Source: CAHJWH01 sp965198905 (lineage in GTDB: Bacteria > Pseudomonadota > Alphaproteobacteria > Caulobacterales > Caulobacteraceae). From it: a stretch of DNA of 64,000 nt. The notes under the pieces were generated by a model, which saw only the letters and a program-made list of their open reading frames with translations, did not search any database and was not told where the DNA came from. The translations under genes were made by a program, and so were the position numbers. Shown piece after piece: positions 18,001 to 26,244 of this stretch (the stretch's first letter is position 1; every line of letters begins with the position of its first letter). The stretch is taken from assembly GCA_965198905.1 (NCBI GenBank), contig OZ240678.1, positions 3,410,001 to 3,474,000 of the forward strand, in the 5' to 3' direction.

Positions 18001-19355
18001 CGATCCCCGGCCCGGCGTCGCAGGCCTGGCTGCAGCGGCTGAAGGCGGCCCCGCTCACCGGCGGCCTGCGCTACGACGGGCCGTCGGAGGTGCTGTGGGG
18101 CCTCGGCGGCGTCGGCGGCCAGGACCTCTCCGGCCCCATCGCCATCGGCGTGGACGTCTCCGGCCGCCTGGAGCAGCCGCAGGTGCGCGGCGTCATCAAG
18201 GCCAAGGCGCTGCGCTACCAGAACGACACGCTGGGCACCGTGATCGACCACATCGCGCTGGACGGCGGCTTCGCCGACACGCGGCTGGTGATCAACACCC
18301 TGACCGGCGACGCCGGCAAGGGCACGGTTTCGGCATCGGGCTACGCCGACCTGTCCTCGGCCAAGGGCTTCCCCATCGCCTTGCAGGTAAAGCTCGCAAA
18401 CGCCCAGCTCGCCCATAGCGACACGGTGGGCGCCACCATCTCCGGCCATCTGGCGGTGACCAACGATCACGCCGAGGGCGCGCTGGTCTCCGGCAAGCTG
18501 AAGCTGAACCGCGCCGCCTACGAGATCGCGCCCCAAGGGTCAGGCCAGGTGGTCGAGCTCACCGGCGTCCACCGCAGGGGCCAGCCGGTCAGCCAATCCA
18601 TAACGACAGGCGACGCGAAGGCCACCGCCGGCCCGCCCAGCGTGTGGAAGCTCGACATCGACATCGACGCGCCGAGCCAGATCTTCGTCCGGGGCCTGGG
18701 ACTGGACGCGGAGTGGTCCACAGCGCTGCGCATCACCGGCGACGCCAGGCGCCCGAAGGTCGTGGGCGACGTGAACCTGGTGCGCGGGACGTTCACCTTC
18801 GCCGGGCGCCAGCTGACCCTGTCCAAGGGCGTCATCCATCTGGACGGGGCGGAGCCGCCCAACCCGACGTTGGACATCGAGGCCTCCACCACCGTGGACG
18901 CGGTGACCGCCACCATCACCATCGGCGGCAGCGCCAAGACGCCGGAGATCACCTTCAGCTCCACCCCGTCGCTGCCCGAGGACGAGGTGCTGTCGCGGCT
19001 GCTGTTCGGCAGTTCGGTGGCGCAGATCTCGCCGTTGCAGGCGGTGCAGCTGGCCGCAGCGGTGAATTCGCTGCGCGGCGGCGGCGGCGGCTTCAACCCG
19101 CTCGGCAAGCTGCGCTCGGCCGCGGGGCTGGACCAGCTGCACGTCTACGGGGCGGACCAAGCCACCGGGCGCGGACCGTCGGTCGGCGCGGGCAAGTACA
19201 TCTCCTCCAACATCTATGTGGAGGTGATCACCGACGCGCGCGGCAACACCGCCACCCAGATCGAGGTCGCCCTGACCAAGTCGCTCAAGCTGCTGTCCTC
19301 GGTCGGGGCTCTCGGCACCTCGAATATCGGCCTCAGATATTCACACGATTACTGA
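15087..19355 (+). CDS. tamB: Translocation and assembly module protein TamB
   Basis: A 1422-residue AsmA-like protein anchored in the inner membrane by one N-terminal helix (VVALWIGGDLLALLALFAIG). A very long repetitive beta-rich periplasmic body follows, and then the conserved C-terminal TamB (DUF490) domain with GDVNLVRGTFTFAGRQLTLS, LPEDEVLSRLLFGSS and the terminal GLRYSHDY. Partner of TamA in the previous gene; proteins of this class are also implicated in phospholipid transfer to the outer membrane. The ATG at 15087 overlaps the tamA stop. Length and domain order match the family. Confidence 0.93.
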   Translation: MSEAPDIAAEPPRKASPPACKPRRHLLRVVALWIGGDLLALLALFAIGVVTLNTAPGRALLVSFVNRAKPANGLGVHVGRIDGSIYGRMTLRGLSLSDRQGVFLTSPSVTLDWRPSELLHKYVLLNEVSSRSIRLLRLPHLKPGPPPKPNQPTLPDLHLSLKRLDIAQLVLEPPVTGDRRSLAIEDSIELLHRRVMVHAAVAAQPIDGHAGGDRLTLAVDAEPSADRLLIDAHLRAPQGGVVDRLAKLNAPLSFDLDGRGTWSAWNGRVLATLGGQPMLDAGLSAHSGLFRIRGQGQPALVVKAAAVKALTAPALGLDISGRLQDRQLDLDARFGSSALTLAAKGRLDLARSRFLGVKVDARLLKPEAASPKLSGRDVRAALTLNGAFAHPVVDYDISAAELGVDKTLIDNLHVTANARIDADHTIHLPVHATASKVVGLPQAAGGLTTNLRVDGDLVITAKQIASDNLSIRSDRLDAILVLALSLDTGRYSAALNGAINRYEVAGLGVVDLVTDARLTPTGKGDFRVAGHVHVVTERIDNASAKAQLGGDAVIDADFSRSPDGAFAVSNLRLKSPKFRINDGQGTYGADGAIDFTASAVSDAYGPLKLQIGGTAKAPQVRLQAASPKIAGVTGLDVQLKGVGPGGYVVTATGNSQYGPISAEVQLHAGKGALQADIRRASVGGINVSGTVSQTPAGPFAGALRLSGSGLSGTATLSAAGKVQRIDLALTARDARLPLNPPVTIARGVIDATAILYPGAPAVTGKATLAGVRRDQLVVANAKASVDYRGGSGRVDVAADGNSGVPFSIAVDAGISPQLIRVNGQGSANRIPLRLAGPADIRQVAGGYSLAPTTIVFPQGRLALSGATGAAGVNASVRMEQVDLSIVRAFAPNLGLGGKVSGTADVALPKGGAMPTGRVQLQVAGFTRSGLTTILEPVDIAVLGTLAKSGAEAHALVRQRGLIVGRLQARLAPIPGPASQAWLQRLKAAPLTGGLRYDGPSEVLWGLGGVGGQDLSGPIAIGVDVSGRLEQPQVRGVIKAKALRYQNDTLGTVIDHIALDGGFADTRLVINTLTGDAGKGTVSASGYADLSSAKGFPIALQVKLANAQLAHSDTVGATISGHLAVTNDHAEGALVSGKLKLNRAAYEIAPQGSGQVVELTGVHRRGQPVSQSITTGDAKATAGPPSVWKLDIDIDAPSQIFVRGLGLDAEWSTALRITGDARRPKVVGDVNLVRGTFTFAGRQLTLSKGVIHLDGAEPPNPTLDIEASTTVDAVTATITIGGSAKTPEITFSSTPSLPEDEVLSRLLFGSSVAQISPLQAVQLAAAVNSLRGGGGGFNPLGKLRSAAGLDQLHVYGADQATGRGPSVGAGKYISSNIYVEVITDARGNTATQIEVALTKSLKLLSSVGALGTSNIGLRYSHDY

Positions 19356-19569
19356 CGGCGGACCGGCGCCATCGCGGCCCATCTCCGGGCGGGTGACCCC
19401 GAAGGCCGGCTTCATCGCCAGCCTCTGCGCGAACGCCTGCACGATCTCACGCAATCGGGTCCATCAATTTGGGGATAGGCCCTAGGCGCGCCGCTCGATT
19501 GCGGTATGGGTCGCGCGCCGCCAGCCTGTTCATCAAAGCAGCGGTGAGATCAGTTTGCGAAAGCCTTTC

Positions 19570-20007
19570 ATGCGTTTGCGTTCCGCCGTCGCCACGGTCC
19601 TCGCGTCGGCTTTTTGTCTCAGCGGATGCAGCCGCTCGGCCCATCACGCTCCAGTCCGCAACCCCGCCATCGCACCGACCGGCGCGCTGAATGCGGGGGG
19701 AGAGCCGCAGTGGAGCGCCCAGGTCCGCCAAGGCCAGCTCCGCTTCAGCACCGGGGAGGGACCGGAACTGAGCGTGCAGGCGGCGGTGACAGATCATGGC
19801 AAGGCCGGCGCGGTGTGGAGCGGCTCGCTGCCGCCCGCTGCACCGGGGCGTGCGGGGCGTCTGCTGCGACTGAGCGTCCTGGCCAAACCCTGTCAGGATG
19901 GATCGACGGGAATGGGCTATCCGCTCACCGCCACGGCCATCGTCGAGGGGCGGCGCTATGACGGCTGCGCCGCGGCGCCGGGACAGGGGCTGGGCCCGCG
20001 CACCTGA
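19570..20007 (+). CDS. Small lipoprotein with a COG3650-like domain
   Basis: 145 residues. The N-terminus (MRLRSAVATVLASAFCLSGC) has a lipobox LSGC and is followed by a Ser/Ala-rich linker. The C-terminal part contains PQWSAQVRQGQLRFSTGEGP, a PCQDGSTGMGYPLTA segment and GRRYDGCAA, the pattern of the small exported domain often described as COG3650, with two conserved cysteines that may form a disulfide. Function unknown. The ATG at 19570 was preferred over the TTG five codons upstream. It lies between tamB and the Rieske gene, apparently transcribed alone. Confidence 0.65.
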   Translation: MRLRSAVATVLASAFCLSGCSRSAHHAPVRNPAIAPTGALNAGGEPQWSAQVRQGQLRFSTGEGPELSVQAAVTDHGKAGAVWSGSLPPAAPGRAGRLLRLSVLAKPCQDGSTGMGYPLTATAIVEGRRYDGCAAAPGQGLGPRT

Positions 20008-20045
20008 GGCTCGGCGGCGTTTCGGCGCCGCAAGCAATCTCTGCT

Positions 20046-21164
20046 ATGCAGGGACTCATGGCCGACGGCGAGATCACGACCCGCTCAGGCGCGGAGGGTA
20101 GGGCCTTGTTCGGCCGGGGCTTCCTCTACGACCTGTGGTACTTCGCAGACCTGGGCTCGGCGCTGAAGCCCGGCGCCATGCGCCGCTACGATTTGCTGGG
20201 CGAGCCGGTGCTGCTTGGCCGGGATCTTGCGGGGAAGGTCTTCGCCCTGCGCGACATTTGTCCGCACCGGGCCGCACCGTTGTCTGCGGGGACGATCACG
20301 AACGGGGGGGAGGGCGTCGCCGAGGTCGCCTGTCCCTATCATGGCTGGCGGTTCCGCACCGCCGACGGGGTCTGCGCGGCCATCCCGTCGCTAGCCGACG
20401 GGCAGTCGACGGAGGTCGAGCGTATCCGCGTGCGCCCCTATCCCGTCCGCGAGAGCCAAGGCCTGATCTTCGTCTACATGGCCGTCGATCCCCGCGCCGA
20501 TGCGCCGACCGACGCTCCGCCGGTGTTCGAGGGCGTGGTCGGAGCGGCGCCCAAGATCGTGGAGCGGATGGACTTCGACAGTCATGTGGACCACGCCATC
20601 GTAGGCCTGATGGACCCCGCCCACGGCCCCTATGTGCATCAGCAATGGTGGTGGCGCTCTGCCAAGAAGCAACTCGACAAGGCCAAGGCGTTTGAGCCGC
20701 GCGAGCTCGGCTTCGCCATGGCCCGCCACGCCCCATCCAAGAACAGCCGCGCCTACCGCTTGCTGGGCGGCGCGCCGCAGACCGAGATCACCTTCCGCCT
20801 TCCCGGTCTGCGCTGGGAGCATGTGCGGGTAGGCGTCCGCCAGGTGCTGGCCCTGACCTGCCTGACGCCGGTGACCGCGACCAGGACCCGGATCACCCAG
20901 CTGATATGGTCGGACCACCCGGCCTTCGCCCTGTTGCGCCCCGCCATCGCCGCCGGCGCACGCCGGTTCCTGAAGCAGGACGGCGACATGGTGAACCTGC
21001 AGAACGAGGGTCTGCGCTACGATCCGCCCCTGCTGTGGATCGACGACGCCGACCGCCAGGCCAAGTGGTACCAGGCGCTGAAGCGGGAGTGGACCGCCAG
21101 CCAGGCGGAGGGGCGGCCGTTCGTCAATCCGGTGCAGGCGACTACGCTCAGGTGGCGCAGTTGA
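20046..21164 (+). CDS. Rieske-type aromatic ring-hydroxylating/O-demethylating oxygenase, alpha subunit
   Basis: A 372-residue non-haem iron oxygenase. The N-terminal Rieske domain has the [2Fe-2S] ligands C-P-H (CPHRAAPL) and C-P-Y-H (CPYHGWRF). The catalytic domain has DHAIVGLMDPAHGPYVH, supplying the histidines of the mononuclear iron site. The layout resembles the vanillate O-demethylase/pheophorbide oxygenase (PaO) group, so a single-component oxygenase fed by a separate reductase is likely. No reductase or ferredoxin gene is adjacent. The start is the ATG at 20046 or 20058. The substrate is unknown; aromatic ethers or sterol-like compounds are possible. Confidence 0.85.
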   Translation: MQGLMADGEITTRSGAEGRALFGRGFLYDLWYFADLGSALKPGAMRRYDLLGEPVLLGRDLAGKVFALRDICPHRAAPLSAGTITNGGEGVAEVACPYHGWRFRTADGVCAAIPSLADGQSTEVERIRVRPYPVRESQGLIFVYMAVDPRADAPTDAPPVFEGVVGAAPKIVERMDFDSHVDHAIVGLMDPAHGPYVHQQWWWRSAKKQLDKAKAFEPRELGFAMARHAPSKNSRAYRLLGGAPQTEITFRLPGLRWEHVRVGVRQVLALTCLTPVTATRTRITQLIWSDHPAFALLRPAIAAGARRFLKQDGDMVNLQNEGLRYDPPLLWIDDADRQAKWYQALKREWTASQAEGRPFVNPVQATTLRWRS

Positions 21165-21189
21165 GCCGGCCCTGCTCGCGTGTCTTGGT

Positions 21190-21297
21190 CTCCCCCACAG
21201 GGTGGGGGAGTACGGCCGAAGGCCGGGAGCGGGCCGCTCGGGCGCGCGGCCCCTCCATCGGCTTCGCCGCCACCTCACCATCTGCGATAGGGAGGAT
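21190..21297. repeat. Perfect hairpin plus partial family B repeat
   Basis: CTCCCCCAC and GTGGGGGAG (21190-21210) form a perfect nine-pair stem with an AGG loop, followed by TACGGCCGAAGGCCGG, a second palindrome. Positions 21251-21277 (CCCCTCCATCGGCTTCGCCG then CCACCTC) match one half of the repeats at 45491-45624, 50984-51101 and 63478-63588. The first hairpin may terminate the Rieske gene. Confidence 0.65.
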
Positions 21298-21315
21298 GAA
21301 GGCGGTGCACGTTCC

Positions 21316-22593
21316 ATGATCCTGGCCGTTCTCGCCGGCGTCCTGCTGATCGTGGTGCTGCTGGCCGTCTCCGCCCTCTTTTCCGCCGCCGAGACGGCCA
21401 TGACCGGGGCGAGCCGCGCGCGTATGCACCAGCTGGAACGCGAGGGCGACAAAGCGGCCGAGCGCGTCAACCTGCTGATCGACGATCAGGAACGGATGAT
21501 CGGGAGCGTGCTGCTCGGCAACAACCTGCTGAACATCCTGCTCTCCTCGCTGGTCACCGAGTTCCTGGCCCACGTCATCCCCGGGGCCTGGGGTGTGGCG
21601 CTGGCCACCGGGCTCGTCACCTTCCTGGTGCTGGTGTTCGCCGAGGTGCTGCCCAAGACCATCGCCATCGCCCGGCCGGACGATGTGGCGCGGGGCCTGT
21701 CCGGCCCGTCGCGAATCGTGGTGACCCTGTTCGGTCCGGTGATCTCGGGCATCCAGTGGCTGATCAAGGTCGGCTTTCGCCTGTTCGGCCTGGACCTGGA
21801 CGAGGCTGCCGACGAGGCCTTCGCCCAGGCCGAAATCCGCGGCGCCATCGAATACCACCACGAGGAAGGGCTGGTGGAGAGCGGCGACCGGCGGATGCTG
21901 GGCGGCGTGCTCGACCTGGCCGACATGGACGTGGCCCAGGTCATGGTTCACCGCACCAACATCACCATGCTCGACGCCGGCCAGCCGGTGCGCGAGGTGG
22001 TGGCCCAGGCGCTGGAGGCGCCGTTCACCCGCCTGCCGCTTTATCGTGAGGAGGCCGATAACATCGTGGGCGTGCTGCACGCCAAGGACCTAGCCCGGGC
22101 CATGGAGGCCTCGGGCGGCGACCTCGACGCCATCGACATCGCCGCCGTCGCCACCGCCCCGTGGTTCATCCCCGACACCACCAACCTCAAGGATCAGCTC
22201 CAATCCTTCCTAAGACAGAGGAACCACTTCGCCCTTATCGTGGACGAATACGGTGCGCTTCAAGGTCTGGTGACGTTGGAGGATATCTTGGAGGAGATCG
22301 TCGGCGAGATCGAGGACGAGCACGATTCCGCCGTGGAGGGCGTGCGCCGCCAGCCCGACGGCTCGGTGAATGTCGACGGCTCCGTCGCCATCCGCGACCT
22401 GAACCGAGCCCTGGACTGGGACCTGCCCGATGACGAATGGGTGACGGTCGCGGGCCTCGTCATCCACGACGCGCAGATGATCCCCGATCCGGGCCAGACC
22501 TTCATCTTCCACGGCCACAGGTTCCACGTGCTTCGTCGTCAGAGGAACCAGATCACCGCCTTGCGCGTGAGCGCGCCGCTGGCCGAGGCGTAG
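21316..22593 (+). CDS. CorC/HlyC-family (CNNM) membrane protein with CBS domains
   Basis: 425 residues. The N-terminal DUF21/CNNM membrane domain has four hydrophobic segments and the motif SALFSAAETAMTGASRARM. A CBS pair follows (LYREEADNIVGVLHAKDL and FALIVDEYGALQGLVTLEDI), ending in a CorC_HlyC transporter-associated domain. Members have been linked to Mg2+/Co2+ efflux or resistance; the ion here is unknown. The ATG at 21316 is the only start that begins directly with the first helix; upstream in-frame codons run through the repeat. It converges on the monooxygenase gene with only 25 bases between the stop codons. Confidence 0.88.
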   Translation: MILAVLAGVLLIVVLLAVSALFSAAETAMTGASRARMHQLEREGDKAAERVNLLIDDQERMIGSVLLGNNLLNILLSSLVTEFLAHVIPGAWGVALATGLVTFLVLVFAEVLPKTIAIARPDDVARGLSGPSRIVVTLFGPVISGIQWLIKVGFRLFGLDLDEAADEAFAQAEIRGAIEYHHEEGLVESGDRRMLGGVLDLADMDVAQVMVHRTNITMLDAGQPVREVVAQALEAPFTRLPLYREEADNIVGVLHAKDLARAMEASGGDLDAIDIAAVATAPWFIPDTTNLKDQLQSFLRQRNHFALIVDEYGALQGLVTLEDILEEIVGEIEDEHDSAVEGVRRQPDGSVNVDGSVAIRDLNRALDWDLPDDEWVTVAGLVIHDAQMIPDPGQTFIFHGHRFHVLRRQRNQITALRVSAPLAEA

Positions 22594-22618
22594 AGCTGAC
22601 CAGCGCTCCGCCGCGAGC

Positions 22619-24463
<1,845 letters not shown>

Positions 24464-24601
24464 CTCGTCTTCTCCAAGCCTTGCGGGAAGCGCCGGCTGA
24501 AAGCCGCAGCGACCGTACCTCGATTTCGATTCAATTTATGGGAAAGCCCTGAAGGAGGCAACGGCGGCGTAGGCGGTTTTGGAGGGATGAAAGGTGAGGC
24601 G

Positions 24602-25795
24602 TCAGCAAAGTCCCCCTCGGAGCAGCGACAGGGCGATCATCACCGCCTCCTGCAGCGTGCGCTTGGACGCCCAGCTCCGCAGGTCCGCGGCGGCGTGCAC
24701 GGTCGCCAGCACGCATTGGCCGGCCACGGCGGGATCGACGGGACGTATGGAGCCCTCCGCCACGCCGTCGGCGATCAGGCCGCTGAGGTGCAGGGTGAAG
24801 GCGCGCATGCGCTCCAGCATCTTTTCGCGGAGGTCCGGGGGCAGGGCCTGGAAGGCCGAGGGCCGCAGCAGGGGACTTTCCGCCGAGAACTGGAAGGCGA
24901 ACAGCTGGCTCACCAGAGCGCCGAGACGAGGCCCGCAGGGGCCGCCGGCCGCCTCTACGCGATGGCAGGCGCGGTCCAGAACCTCGAAGCTGCGGTCGAA
25001 GCAGGCGATCACCAGATCGTCCTTGCCTTCCAGATGGTGGTAGAAGCTGCCGACGCTGACGCCCATTTCGGCGGCGATCTTCTCAACGCTCGCGCCCTTG
25101 TAGCCATGCCGGTTGATCAGGTTGGTCGCGGCGTGCAGGAAGCGACCCTGCGACTCGCCGCGCGCTTCCAAGGACTCCAGGCTCACGCTCCAAGGGACCG
25201 CGGCCTCCAGCCCATCCAGCAGCACGGCGGTCAGGCGTTCGGCTACACGAGCGAGATCGGCGGTGTTGTAATGGATCACCCAAGCCGACATCCAGGTCGC
25301 GTTGGCGATCAGCGAGTTCGCGGCGACAGCCCGGGCCGAATCGGCCCGCGGATCGAAGAAGCCGCGTACGGCCTGCGATGCGGATCGATAGCTCGCATCA
25401 AGCGGGGCTCGCGCAGTCTCGTCGAGCACGGAAATCTCGGAGATTACGGCCAGATGCGGGGCGCCTGGCTCCCGCGCCCGGCGAAACAGCTCCACGCTCT
25501 CGGCCACAAAACGCCGGACGCGCTCTCGGGGCTCCGCCTCGCCGCCTGCGATGTCCGCGAAGGCTTCCAACTGATCCAGGCTGCGCTGCAGACAGGCCGC
25601 GGCCAGATCTTCCTTGAAGCGGAAATAGTAGGTCACGCTGGACGTATCGAGGCTCAGCGCGCGCGCCACAGAGGTCAAGGTCAGCCCGTGCAACCCACTG
25701 CTGTTGATCTGGTCGGAGGCGACATCCAGGATTTCTGAGCGCCGCCGCTCGAAGCGTTCCGACCGGCGCTCTCTTGTTGCGGTTTTCGGGTCCAT
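24602..25795 (-). CDS. TetR-family regulator with two tandem DNA-binding domains
   Basis: 397 residues from the ATG at 25795 (GGAAG upstream). The chain contains two complete TetR-type helix-turn-helix domains. The first, residues ~18-70, includes LTLTSVARALSLDTSSVTYY. The second, ~215-267, includes ASVEKIAAEMGVSVGSFYHH. Each is followed by its own helical ligand-binding-like region. The usual TetR length is about 200 residues, so this is a fused double repressor, not a read-through of two genes. It lies between the monooxygenase (same strand) and the TonB-dependent receptor (opposite strand), so these are its likely targets. An in-frame extension upstream to 25999 is rich in Arg and implausible. 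Confidence 0.85.
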   Translation of the reverse strand: MDPKTATRERRSERFERRRSEILDVASDQINSSGLHGLTLTSVARALSLDTSSVTYYFRFKEDLAAACLQRSLDQLEAFADIAGGEAEPRERVRRFVAESVELFRRAREPGAPHLAVISEISVLDETARAPLDASYRSASQAVRGFFDPRADSARAVAANSLIANATWMSAWVIHYNTADLARVAERLTAVLLDGLEAAVPWSVSLESLEARGESQGRFLHAATNLINRHGYKGASVEKIAAEMGVSVGSFYHHLEGKDDLVIACFDRSFEVLDRACHRVEAAGGPCGPRLGALVSQLFAFQFSAESPLLRPSAFQALPPDLREKMLERMRAFTLHLSGLIADGVAEGSIRPVDPAVAGQCVLATVHAAADLRSWASKRTLQEAVMIALSLLRGGLC

Positions 25796-26244
25796 CAAAC
25801 TTCCACGAGCGCGTCGTTCATCTAGGGCAGGTCTCCCTCGAAGAGGGGATATCCTGATCCCCGGACGCTTGCGAGCGACGGCCGACCGAAGGCTGCGGCG
25901 TCGGATGCGACAAATGAACATGGCCGAAATGCGTCTTTGAGCTTGTGGCCGGGACCATAACGCTTTTTGGAGGATTGACAGTAAGGTGCGATCGTCCAAA
26001 GCATGGTCTGGATGGAGACGGTGGGTTCGTCCGAAGTCGTAGCCTTGTTTGTGCGCGACCCGGCAGCCTCGCTGGCGAGCTCGGAGCTACAGCCTAGGCG
26101 CTGAAGGTTTGGTGGATTAACGAAAGCATAAGCAGCTCAAGAAGACCCTGCGGGAGCTCCCGCAGGCGAAAATGCAGTACTGAATAAAAAAAATCAAAGC
26201 CGGGGTGAAGTGTTCATTCAGGCGCCAATGCATAGGGGGTTTGG
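25796..26244. promoter_or_regulatory. Divergent regulatory region between tandem-TetR gene and receptor gene
   Basis: 449 bases without a convincing gene. The region must hold the promoters of the regulator (minus) and of the TonB-dependent receptor (plus). Visible elements are a TTGACA hexamer at 25975-25980, a perfect palindrome at 26147-26166, and an A-run at about 26182-26189. A 33-codon open frame at 26003-26104 has an ATG but no recognised content. Confidence 0.5.
26147..26166. promoter_or_regulatory. Perfect 20-bp palindrome, candidate operator
   Basis: CCTGCGGGAGCTCCCGCAGG is identical to its own reverse complement and lies 78 bases before the receptor start codon. TetR-family dimers bind palindromes of about this size, and a tandem TetR gene is divergently transcribed next door. 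It could instead form a hairpin in the receptor leader RNA; no T run follows on either strand. Confidence 0.45.

Noticed and set aside
21296..21319. Seven-codon leader peptide (MKAVHVP) overlapping the CorC-type gene start
   Set aside because: The GGGAGG touches its ATG directly, so it cannot be a normal ribosome-binding site; probably chance.
26003..26104. 33-codon open frame in the regulatory region before the receptor
   Set aside because: It has an ATG but no clear ribosome-binding site or recognisable sequence; FVRDPAASLA resembles a VOC start only weakly.
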